Of a DNA stretch of 10,509 nt, positions 1-6,494 are shown in pieces (within the stretch, counting starts at the first letter, position 1; each line of letters begins with the position of its first letter). The stretch spans positions 1 to 10,509 of the forward strand of contig SKKC01000233.1 of assembly GCA_007121695.1 (NCBI GenBank), read 5' to 3'. Below the pieces are notes generated by a model. The model saw nothing but the letters and a program-made list of their open reading frames with translations. It was not told the DNA's origin and searched no databases. The stretch comes from Spirochaetales bacterium. GTDB lineage: Bacteria; Spirochaetota; Spirochaetia; DSM-27196; SKKC01. A program made the position numbers and the translations under genes.

Positions 1-1550
1 AGACGTTTCCGCGCGCGCTTTTTGAGCTGTGCACGCGACGTATTTACAACCCGTTCCATCTCGTCAGCATGACTGAAATCTGTCTCCGACAGTCGGTCGT
101 TTACGTGCCGTGCGGCGAAGGTCAGAAAGCCGTCAACCAGATCCAGATAGGCAAGGAGTTCGCGCTGTCCCTTCTTGCCGAACTTCATCTCGTACTTTTT
201 CGCACGTTCCGCAAGATAGGCGAGGTTCAGGCAGCTGTCTGCGATTCGTTCCAGTTCGTGGGAAATCCGCATAAGCGAAACGACTGCGTCGGCGGTCGCG
301 ACACTCAGGTGCTCGGTCGAACACGATGCAAGGAACCCGGTAATTTCTCCATGAGTCTGATCAGACAGGTTTTCGGCTTCTATCGCGTTGTCGATGCTGT
401 TTCTGTCTGCCCCGGACGGGTCCTCGAGCAGCCTCCTGGTCTGTCGGTACATGTCAACAACCTGGGACGCCATCCTGCCGAGTTCCTGCCGAATCGGCAG
501 CAGGTAGAGTTCCGGTGAAATGCGCATGTAGTCCTGCACATACTGCAACACCGAAACCATGCGCTGCGACACATCGGCCGGTCGGACAAAGCGTTCGATG
601 AGTGACGCAAAACGACGCAGGAAGGGCAGGAACAGGAACACATTCAGCACGTTGAACGCGGTATGGAACACAGCGAGATGAGTCGGCAGCATGACTCCAA
701 CCGGATCGCCCGGCACAATACGTTCAACGAGTGCCAGAAACGGAAGGAACAGCGGAATCATCCAGAGGACGCCGACCACGTTGAACACGAAATGGCCCCG
801 TGCAGCCCGCCGTGCCGCATCAGAGCCACCTATGGAGGCAAGATTCGCTGTTACTGTGGTACCGATGTTCTCGCCAAGGATGATTGCCGCAGCCATCGGA
901 TAATCGATCCAGCCGGCAAACGCCATGGTGAGCGTTACGGTCACTGCAGCCGAGGAAGACTGGAGTACAACGGTTAACAGTCCTCCGACAAGGACAAATG
1001 CGAGGGTAGACAGGACGCCGTAGCCTGTCAGCCATTGAGCAAAAACGAGAATCTCCGGAAACTCTTCGGCGCTCGGTACGGAGTCGGACAGAAACATGAG
1101 CCCGAGAAACAGAAGTCCGAATCCGATAAGCGCTTCGCCGATCTCCTCGTTTCGCAGTTTGCGTATAAACAGCAGCGTCGCACCGACGGCGATGGCAGGA
1201 AGAGCTGCGGCGGAGATGTCGATACGAAATCCGAAGAACGCGACGAGCCAGCCGGTCAGCGTGGTACCGATATTCGCCCCGAGAACCATTCCGAGCGCCT
1301 GATACATTGCAAGAAGCCCTGCGTTCACGAAGCCGACGATCATGACCGTGGACGCAGAACTGCTCTGGAGCAGTACGGTCAGCGCAAGCCCGGAAAAGAC
1401 GGCTGCAAACCGGTTTCCGGTCATGAACGAGAGAACCGCCTGCAGCCGCTCGCCAGCTGCCCGCTTGAGTCCCTCGCTCATGACCCGCATACCGTAGAGA
1501 AACAGCCCGAGGCTGCCGAGCAGACGTAGTATCGCGAGAGCTATGTGCAT
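1..1550 (-). CDS. Na+/phosphate cotransporter (NptA/YjbB type) with PhoU-like C-terminus, 3' end cut by window
   Basis: This inner-membrane protein probably moves inorganic phosphate with Na+. About 516 codons are visible and the frame is still open at the left edge. Two Na/Pi cotransporter repeats are clear: the first has QSSSA at residues 62-66 and GANIGTT near 91-97; the second has QSSS at 197-200 and GENIGTT near 226-232. Inverted duplicated QSSS motifs are the hallmark of this family. From about residue 350 onward the chain becomes hydrophilic and helical with ISHELERIAD, as in PhoU domains; many bacterial members carry such a C-terminal domain. The ATG at 1550 opens directly into a hydrophobic segment and has GGAG about 11 bases upstream. 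It follows the small gene 1581-1880 by 30 bases, so the two are probably one transcript. By family length only a few tens of residues should be missing. The physiological direction (uptake or export of phosphate) cannot be told from sequence. Confidence 0.93.
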   Translation of the reverse strand, partial: MHIALAILRLLGSLGLFLYGMRVMSEGLKRAAGERLQAVLSFMTGNRFAAVFSGLALTVLLQSSSASTVMIVGFVNAGLLAMYQALGMVLGANIGTTLTGWLVAFFGFRIDISAAALPAIAVGATLLFIRKLRNEEIGEALIGFGLLFLGLMFLSDSVPSAEEFPEILVFAQWLTGYGVLSTLAFVLVGGLLTVVLQSSSAAVTVTLTMAFAGWIDYPMAAAIILGENIGTTVTANLASIGGSDAARRAARGHFVFNVVGVLWMIPLFLPFLALVERIVPGDPVGVMLPTHLAVFHTAFNVLNVFLFLPFLRRFASLIERFVRPADVSQRMVSVLQYVQDYMRISPELYLLPIRQELGRMASQVVDMYRQTRRLLEDPSGADRNSIDNAIEAENLSDQTHGEITGFLASCSTEHLSVATADAVVSLMRISHELERIADSCLNLAYLAERAKKYEMKFGKKGQRELLAYLDLVDGFLTFAARHVNDRLSETDFSHADEMERVVNTSRAQLKKRARKR

Positions 1551-1580
1551 GAGCGTTCGGTCTCCACGGAGCAGCCAGAG

Positions 1581-1880
1581 CTACTCGCCGACTGTTTCAA
1601 ACTGCCTGCGTGTTGTGGAAGAGTGGTCCCCGGACTGGTTGAACAGCAGGGCGACCGAAGCGATTTCGTCCCAGCGATACTGGCCTTCGATCGCACCGTC
1701 TGCGGCGATAATGACAGGGTCATGATGAGGCGCGACGTAAAACACCGCGTCAGCCGCACGCGCCGCGCGCTGCACCGAAGGTCGCAAGTCGTCATAGCCT
1801 GGAACGGGGTGAGGACTATCATCTACGGAAACCGAGACTCTCAGTAAATCACGTTCGTCTACGAGCAAAATGGTGCGCAT
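1581..1880 (-). CDS. Unrecognised 99-residue soluble protein upstream of the phosphate cotransporter
   Basis: I do not recognise this family. The ATG at 1880 is preceded by a strong GGAGG with a short 4-base gap, and the frame stops 30 bases before the cotransporter start, which supports a real, co-transcribed gene. The protein begins MRTILLVDE, like a first beta strand of a Rossmann-type or receiver fold. It has a hydrophobic stretch near residues 42-60 (AADAVFYVAPHHDPVIIAAD) and a mixed C-terminus. No signal peptide, membrane span or cysteine is visible. A two-His turn (HH at about 52-53) is the only possible ligand cluster. It is too short to be a complete receiver domain and lacks the conserved phospho-Asp context. 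An overlapping frame on the plus strand is about the same size, but it lacks this ribosome site and runs against all neighbours. Confidence 0.6.
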   Translation of the reverse strand: MRTILLVDERDLLRVSVSVDDSPHPVPGYDDLRPSVQRAARAADAVFYVAPHHDPVIIAADGAIEGQYRWDEIASVALLFNQSGDHSSTTRRQFETVGE

Positions 1881-1904
1881 ACCGCCTCCGATGGATTACA
1901 TGTG

Positions 1905-1936
1905 ACGTTTGATCATTGTACACACATTACAAACGT
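1905..1936. repeat. Inverted repeat ACGTTTG-N18-CAAACGT around the candidate -10 box
   Basis: Perfect 7-bp arms lie at 1905-1911 and 1930-1936, separated by 18 bases that contain the candidate -10 element. The arm centres are 25 bp apart, compatible with a dimeric regulator binding on one face of DNA at this promoter. It could also arise by chance in an AT-rich intergenic region. There is no T-run after it, so it is not a terminator. Confidence 0.35.
1915..1920 (-). promoter_or_regulatory. Candidate -10 element for the small-protein/cotransporter transcript
   Basis: Read on the minus strand this is TACAAT, five of six matches to TATAAT, lying about 35 bases before the ATG at 1880. The matching -35 position (1938-1943, TGGTAT) is poor, so the promoter would be weak or activator-dependent. 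It sits inside a 7-bp inverted repeat described separately. No canonical Pho box is recognisable. Confidence 0.3.
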
Positions 1937-1985
1937 TATACCAGTCGGTGCGTCGGCGCTATGCGTGTATGCGCACTCTTTGTCT

Positions 1986-2447
1986 TTATTGTACGGTTCC
2001 GGTCTCGAGCTCCTGTTCGGAGGCTTCCCGGACGTCGCGAATATCTACCTCGAAGGTCAGCGTGACGCCTGCCAGGGGATGATTCGCATCGACGGTCACC
2101 GTTTCGTCGTTAGCGGACTGCACCGTCAGGATCTGCGTGCCTCCATCGACCTGTGCCTGAAACTGCATGCCCGGTTCAATCGTCTCGACACCCGAAAACC
2201 GGTCCCGGGGAAGATCCACAACGCGGCTTTCGTCGCGCTCACCGTACGCATCCTTCGCGTCAATGACCGCACTCACGTGCTCGCCCTGAGCTTTTCCTTC
2301 GAGAGCGTCTTCAAGACCGGGAATAATGTTCCCCGCGCCGTGAAGATAACTGAGAGGCCCCCGCCCCTCGGAGGTATCGAGAACCTCGCCCTCGGGATTG
2401 GTAAGGGCGTAATCCATCGTAACAACTGCATTTTTCGTAACTGTCAT
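1986..2447 (-). CDS. slyD: FKBP-type peptidyl-prolyl cis-trans isomerase, SlyD-like
   Basis: This cytoplasmic folding helper of 153 residues catalyses prolyl cis-trans isomerisation. The SlyD pattern is clear: VVTMDYALTNPEGEVLDTS at the N-terminus, LSYLHGAGNIIPGLEDAL near residues 32-49, AYGERD near 67-72, then the insert-in-flap chaperone domain from about 70 to 125, closing with VDANHPLAGVTLTFEV. The C-terminus reads EASEQELETGTVQ where typical SlyD proteins have a His-rich end of the HGH/HVH kind, so the nickel-binding tail is missing and the last His-bearing motif is replaced. The ATG at 2447 has an AGG about 10 bases upstream, a weak ribosome site. The gene follows lacI after 64 bases that hold a hairpin, so it may have its own promoter, although none is convincing. 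It is probably a housekeeping gene and not part of the sugar pathway. Confidence 0.93.
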   Translation of the reverse strand: MTVTKNAVVTMDYALTNPEGEVLDTSEGRGPLSYLHGAGNIIPGLEDALEGKAQGEHVSAVIDAKDAYGERDESRVVDLPRDRFSGVETIEPGMQFQAQVDGGTQILTVQSANDETVTVDANHPLAGVTLTFEVDIRDVREASEQELETGTVQ

Positions 2448-2477
2448 GCGTATAACCTAACATACATTAACAACGGG

Positions 2478-2503
2478 TGTTCAATCCCCGGATCGGGTGA
2501 ACA
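2478..2503 (-). terminator. Bulged hairpin after the lacI stop, possible weak terminator or mRNA-end stabiliser
   Basis: The outer arms TGTTCA (2478-2483) and TGAACA (2498-2503) pair perfectly. Inside them CCCG (2487-2490) and CGGG (2494-2497) form a second 4-bp stem with a 3-base loop, leaving a 3-base bulge. The hairpin starts eight bases after the lacI stop codon, where an operon would be expected to end. No T-tract follows on the minus strand, so this is not a canonical intrinsic terminator. It may only protect the mRNA end, be a Rho-associated site, or act as an operator for slyD. Confidence 0.35.
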
Positions 2504-2511
2504 GGGCCAGT

Positions 2512-3510
2512 CTATAAGGTGTTCCCGGGAATGTACCTGGCAGGGAGTATTTTTCGAAGCGATACATCCTCTGAACGGATAATGCGGGCAATGAGCCACT
2601 CGGATGCAGCCTGTGCCAGATTCCCGGCTCCAAGATCAACGGTGTCAATCTGTCTGTCGAGCAACTGTCGCACCGGTGAGTTGTCGAAACCAGTAATCGA
2701 CAGGTCTTCCGGGATCCGTATGCTTCGGTGCAGCGCCGCCTGGTACACAAAAACTGCTACGAGGTCGTTGAAACACATGACCGATCGTATGTTTCGTTCA
2801 CCGAGGTCGCGGAAAAAACGGTCGTTTATCTGCGCGAGATGGTCGATTTCGAACACGTGCGTCATTTCATCCGGAAGTCCCTGCTCCCGGGCACCAGAAA
2901 GAAACCCCTCGCGTCGCTCCCGGGCTACCGATGGACTCGCGCTGTAGTCGACGTAGGCGATTCCATGCTCGCATCCCCGGATACGGGTAACCTGCTCCAC
3001 CAGAAGTGCCATGCCATTCCGGTTATCGCAACTCACGAAATGCCCGCGTTCCGGTGTCCTGTTCAGCGTTACCACCGGTATGTCATAGCGGGACAGGTGC
3101 TCCTGAAGACCGTCACGCGGGTCGGTAAACGCGAGGATACACCCGTCAACGTCCCCCATTTTCTTCTGCTCGAAGGTGGCTCTCCACCGGGACACGGATA
3201 CGACAACAACATTCGTCCGCGTTGGACCGAATGCCGCGTGTATACTGTCGACAAGTTCTCCCGCATCGAAAAAAAACTGCAGTGGACCAGGCGATTTTTC
3301 GGGAAGCACCAGGGCGATGGTCACGATGGTTCGTCGCGCCTGTCGGCGACGAGGCTCTTTCCGGTATCCAAGACGTTTGGCCTCGTCCAGTATACGGTCG
3401 CGTTGTCCGGAAGCGACGAGCGCCGATCCGTTCAGGACCCTGCTGACCGTACTCGCCGATACCCCAAGATTCTCCGCAATGTCGTGTATGGTCACACCGG
3501 AGCGACGCAT
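2512..3510 (-). CDS. LacI-family transcriptional repressor, likely regulator of this operon
   Basis: This 332-residue protein has the size and order of LacI/GalR regulators. The helix-turn-helix is at residues 7-28 (TIHDIAENLGVSASTVSRVL), the rest of the DNA-binding headpiece runs to about 50, and the periplasmic-binding-protein-like effector domain spans about 62-330 (IALVLPE, then PVVTLNRTP, CFNDLVAVFVY and ITGFDNSP). The usual hinge helix (pattern NALARSL) is replaced by an Arg-rich KEPRRRQARR stretch at 51-60, so the Leu that normally wedges into the operator centre appears to be absent. ATG 3510 has GAGGGG about nine bases upstream and starts six bases after the previous stop. As last gene of the operon it is probably autoregulated through the palindromes at 9541-9574. 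The inducer is unknown but is presumably a sugar or uronate intermediate of the pathway. Confidence 0.92.
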   Translation of the reverse strand: MRRSGVTIHDIAENLGVSASTVSRVLNGSALVASGQRDRILDEAKRLGYRKEPRRRQARRTIVTIALVLPEKSPGPLQFFFDAGELVDSIHAAFGPTRTNVVVVSVSRWRATFEQKKMGDVDGCILAFTDPRDGLQEHLSRYDIPVVTLNRTPERGHFVSCDNRNGMALLVEQVTRIRGCEHGIAYVDYSASPSVARERREGFLSGAREQGLPDEMTHVFEIDHLAQINDRFFRDLGERNIRSVMCFNDLVAVFVYQAALHRSIRIPEDLSITGFDNSPVRQLLDRQIDTVDLGAGNLAQAASEWLIARIIRSEDVSLRKILPARYIPGNTL

Positions 3511-3516
3511 GAAGGA

Positions 3517-4305
3517 CTACCCCTCATTCCCCGCGACATCGAGAACCGAGGCAAGAACGCTCCGGTCTTCGCAGGCTCGCTGAAACAGGAGCTCGGGTAC
3601 ATCGTCTGCACCGCTCGTTCCGTATACAAACTCGACTGTCCAGCTTCCCGCGTATCCATGCTGCGACAGCAGCGAAATCTGGCGACGAACATGATCCATG
3701 CGATCCTTCACCCGAATAATCTCCCGATTCTCGTTTCGTACCTGAACGTGTACGTGACCAATGCGCGACCCGAAACAGGATATCCAGCGTTCGAGCTTCG
3801 CCTCGCCTATCAGAAAGGGATGACAGATGATCTGCATGTGTTCGAGTCCCGGTTCCGACAGAAGCGCGAGGGCATCCTCGGGCTGTTCGGCGACCGTACC
3901 AGGATGGCATTCACAGAGAAGCTGTATTTCAGGCGAAAAAAACCGCTGAACCCTTCGAAGTGCCGACACGTATTCGGCAGATCTCTCGCGATCCCGGCCA
4001 AAGTTGAACTTTACGGCCTGCACCTCAAGCTGCTGGCATGTGTCTGCGCACTGAGCCCAGGCCTCGTCGGTCCCGTTTTCGGGCAACAGATACGTGTTGA
4101 ATATCGCGACCGCGTCTCTGCGCTCTCGCATACGAGCCTGTACGTCGGCATCGGCATCGCGAAAGTGAGGTTCCCACAACTCGACTCCATCGAAACCCGA
4201 TCCGGTCGCACGGTCCGTCCAGACAGACGCATCTATGGAAGGAACCCGTGTGCTCCATCGATTCGGTTCCAGGGCGATCGTGCCCAGATATATCGGTGTT
4301 TGCAT
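3517..4305 (-). CDS. Sugar phosphate isomerase/epimerase-like TIM barrel (second copy of the operon)
   Basis: This 262-residue protein belongs to the xylose isomerase-like/AP endonuclease 2 TIM-barrel superfamily, whose members are metal-dependent isomerases, epimerases, aldolases or keto-sugar lyases. Visible strand-end acidic and basic residues are E42 (VELW), E132 (CECHPGT), H184/H186 (IGHVHVQVR) and E225 (TVEFVYGT). Where family members usually carry an Asp-x-x-His pair after strand five, this one has IICHPF (H162) and no Asp, so the metal site is altered. There is no signal peptide, so it acts in the cytoplasm. ATG 4305 begins three bases after the dehydrogenase stop, with AGGA about 11 bases upstream. 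The substrate cannot be named. It is only distantly similar to the other barrel at 6487-7359, so the pair is not a recent duplication. Confidence 0.85.
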   Translation of the reverse strand: MQTPIYLGTIALEPNRWSTRVPSIDASVWTDRATGSGFDGVELWEPHFRDADADVQARMRERRDAVAIFNTYLLPENGTDEAWAQCADTCQQLEVQAVKFNFGRDRERSAEYVSALRRVQRFFSPEIQLLCECHPGTVAEQPEDALALLSEPGLEHMQIICHPFLIGEAKLERWISCFGSRIGHVHVQVRNENREIIRVKDRMDHVRRQISLLSQHGYAGSWTVEFVYGTSGADDVPELLFQRACEDRSVLASVLDVAGNEG

Positions 4306-4308
4306 GTT

Positions 4309-5328
4309 TTACGTCATCCTGTCGTACAGCGCTTCATCGACCTGGTGCTCTACGTCCTCCCCGGAGATAAATCTCAGGAGATTCTCGCGCGCGGTCTTCC
4401 ACATGACAGCGAACTGCCCACCGACCACGCCGGCAGAATGGGGCGTACACAGGACCCGCGGCGAATCGAGAAGCGGCGAGGACGCTGGCAGCGGCTCCTG
4501 GTGAAAGACGTCGAGTCCAAATCGCAGTTCAGTCTCCCGAACCGCACGGAGAAGACCGTTCTCGTCGATAATTCCTGCGCGTGCCGTGTTAATGACAATC
4601 CCGTCGCCCGGCAGCATGGATAGCAGCCGGAAGTCCACCGAAGACGTTGTCTCTTCGGTGAGGCCCGCGTGTATCGAGACTATTTCGCTCTGCTGAAAGA
4701 GCTGCTCGAGCGAATCGCACCAGTGCACGCCGGATACGCGGTCAGGAGGCGCAACGTATGGATCATACACCGACACCTGCATGTGAAAGGGCTCGATAAG
4801 CTTGTGAAACTCACGCGCAATCAGACCATAGCCGTACAGACCAATACGTCTTCCGAACAGCGACGTTCCATCGCCCAGGTTCCGTTTCCACTCGTGGCCG
4901 GTCTCCATGGCACGGCGGCACTCCGGAAATCGGCGCGCAACACCAAGCAATAAAGCAAGATTCATTTCCGACACGAAACGGGAAATGGAGGGACCCCAGT
5001 TTGTCACGGTCCAGTTCACAGACGTGACAAACTCACGGGGCACCATCGAACGCATGGTGCCGGTTAAATGGCAGATGTAACGCTGTCTGTCGTTCAGTTC
5101 GGCGAGATCGCGAGGAAGGGTCGGTGTGCGCCACCCCGTCACCAGGACATCGAATGCAGCAAGGTCCTCCGACCGCAGCTCCTGCACGGGATCAACTGCG
5201 ACAAAGGACAACTGGTCTGAACCAGCCTGGAGAACCCGCCCCGATTCCTCGATACGATCAAGGACATAGGACCGCAGGTCTTCATCGGGCAGCAGAAGTG
5301 CTGCCGTACGACCATGACCATTACTCAT
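4309..5328 (-). CDS. D-isomer-specific 2-hydroxyacid dehydrogenase
   Basis: This 339-residue NAD(P)-dependent enzyme should interconvert a 2-keto acid and a D-2-hydroxy acid. The Rossmann motif GYGLIA is at 166-171, followed by the acidic VYDP at 187-190. The catalytic triad of the family is complete: R250 in NTARAG, E278 in FHQEPLP and H297 in CTPHSAG. The N-terminal catalytic domain (about 1-105) is divergent. I chose ATG 5328 because AAGGAG lies nine bases before it and it falls just after the preceding stop. The longer frame to 5490 would add an Arg/Cys-rich, low-quality 54 residues overlapping the upstream gene. Within the operon it may reduce a 2-keto acid made by the uronate steps, or act on glyoxylate or hydroxypyruvate. 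The exact substrate is open. Confidence 0.92.
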   Translation of the reverse strand: MSNGHGRTAALLLPDEDLRSYVLDRIEESGRVLQAGSDQLSFVAVDPVQELRSEDLAAFDVLVTGWRTPTLPRDLAELNDRQRYICHLTGTMRSMVPREFVTSVNWTVTNWGPSISRFVSEMNLALLLGVARRFPECRRAMETGHEWKRNLGDGTSLFGRRIGLYGYGLIAREFHKLIEPFHMQVSVYDPYVAPPDRVSGVHWCDSLEQLFQQSEIVSIHAGLTEETTSSVDFRLLSMLPGDGIVINTARAGIIDENGLLRAVRETELRFGLDVFHQEPLPASSPLLDSPRVLCTPHSAGVVGGQFAVMWKTARENLLRFISGEDVEHQVDEALYDRMT

Positions 5329-5345
5329 GCGCGAAAGCTCCTTTT

Positions 5346-6494
5346 CTATTTCAGATCCGGCATGTCGACCCACCGACGCTCTTTCCAGCTTTGCAGACCA
5401 AGCTCTGCACACTGGACGCCTTTCGCGCCTTCTCGCAGATCCCACGGGAACTCTCCACCTTCTACAACATGCCGAAGAAACAGTTCCCACTGTCGGCGAA
5501 ACGCGTTTGGGAACGGATCCCGGGTCGGCATCAGGTTCCAGTCTTCGTAAAAGTCGATGGGCTGGTCAATATCCGGATTCCAGACCGGTTTTGGGGTCAT
5601 TCCTTCTGCCTGTACATGACACTCGCGCAGACCGGCAACCGCCGAGCCGTTCGTACCGTCGACCTGCAGCGTAAGCAGGTCGTCGCGGCGCACCCTGACT
5701 GCCCAGGAACTGTTGAACTGGCATACAATCCCGTTCCTGAGTTCAAAGATTCCGTACGCCGCATCGTCTGCTGTACACGTATACGGCTTCCCCGCCTCGT
5801 CAACGCGTTCGGGAATATGCGTAGCTCCCAGGGCCACCAGCCGCTCGATTGGACCGAACAGATTATCAATGACGTAGCGCCAGTGACAGAACATGTCTAC
5901 CATGATTCCACCGCCGTCTTCTTCGCGGTAGTTCCAGCTCGGGCGCTGCACAGGCTGGTGGAACCCGTCGAATACCCAGTATCCGAACTCGCCACGTACC
6001 GAGAGGATGCGTCCGAAAAACCCCGTATCCATGAGGTATTTCAGTTTCATGAGTCCTGGCAGCCACAGTTTGTCCTGCACCACTCCGTTTTTCACCCCTG
6101 CGTTCTCGGCGTGTTCAGCAAGACGCAGCGCCTCCGAGGTCTGCGTCGCCGTCGGTTTTTCGCAATACACAGCCTTGCCGGCGTCAATTGCACGGATTAC
6201 TGAATCAACTCGAAGCTGGGTCTGCTGGCTGTCAAAGTAGATTTCCACGGCAGGGTCAGACAGCACGGCGTCGAGGTCGGTACTGTAATCGGACACACCG
6301 TTCTCTGCGGCCAGGCGTGAAAGCTTCTTTTCGTTCCGCCCGACGAGTACCGGCTCGGGAACGAGCAGACTTCCGTCTGCAAGCTGCACTCCCCCGTCGT
6401 CCCGTATCGCGCAGAGCGACCGGATCAGATGCTGGTTCGTACCCATTCGTCCCGTAACACCGTTCATAGCAACCCGTATCTTTTTATCAGCCAT
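5346..6494 (-). CDS. Gfo/Idh/MocA-family sugar oxidoreductase
   Basis: This 382-residue NAD(P)-dependent dehydrogenase is likely to act on a hydroxyl or keto group of a sugar ring or uronic acid. The N-terminal nucleotide-binding loop is NGVTGRMG (residues 11-18). The family signature CEKP has catalytic Lys at 113, and GGGIMVDMFCHW supplies D200 and H204, the usual D-x3-H pair. The C-terminal alpha/beta domain follows and ends in KERRWVDMPDLK. It has no Tat or Sec signal, unlike secreted relatives, so it is cytoplasmic. Its ATG at 6494 overlaps the preceding stop by eight bases and has GGAGG six bases upstream, so translation is coupled. Enzymes of this family paired with TIM-barrel isomerases are known in keto-sugar pathways (inositol catabolism, C-glycoside cleavage), which fits this operon. 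The substrate is not identifiable. Confidence 0.94.
   Translation of the reverse strand: MADKKIRVAMNGVTGRMGTNQHLIRSLCAIRDDGGVQLADGSLLVPEPVLVGRNEKKLSRLAAENGVSDYSTDLDAVLSDPAVEIYFDSQQTQLRVDSVIRAIDAGKAVYCEKPTATQTSEALRLAEHAENAGVKNGVVQDKLWLPGLMKLKYLMDTGFFGRILSVRGEFGYWVFDGFHQPVQRPSWNYREEDGGGIMVDMFCHWRYVIDNLFGPIERLVALGATHIPERVDEAGKPYTCTADDAAYGIFELRNGIVCQFNSSWAVRVRRDDLLTLQVDGTNGSAVAGLRECHVQAEGMTPKPVWNPDIDQPIDFYEDWNLMPTRDPFPNAFRRQWELFLRHVVEGGEFPWDLREGAKGVQCAELGLQSWKERRWVDMPDLK

Noticed and set aside
1948..1987. Hairpin GTGCG-N19-CGCAC followed by a T-rich stretch, looking like a terminator on the plus strand
   Set aside because: No plus-strand gene lies upstream to terminate, the stem is only 5 bp with a long loop, and in the minus direction used by slyD no T-run follows.
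1902..2582. 226-codon plus-strand frame antisense to slyD
   Set aside because: The SlyD protein on the minus strand is unmistakable; this frame has no motif.
2728..4623. 631-codon open frame on the plus strand, antisense to lacI, the second TIM barrel and the dehydrogenase
   Set aside because: It opposes three genes with clear family motifs, has no recognisable domain, and is explained by codon bias of the real genes.
5329..5490. Longer N-terminus for the 2-hydroxyacid dehydrogenase (start at 5490)
   Set aside because: The extra 54 residues overlap the Gfo/Idh/MocA gene, are Arg/Cys-rich and unlike the family; AAGGAG directly before 5328 fixes the shorter start.
5124..6203. 359-codon plus-strand frame antisense to the dehydrogenase and Gfo/Idh/MocA genes
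   Set aside because: Low-complexity His/Arg-rich translation with no motif; the minus strand has complete catalytic signatures.
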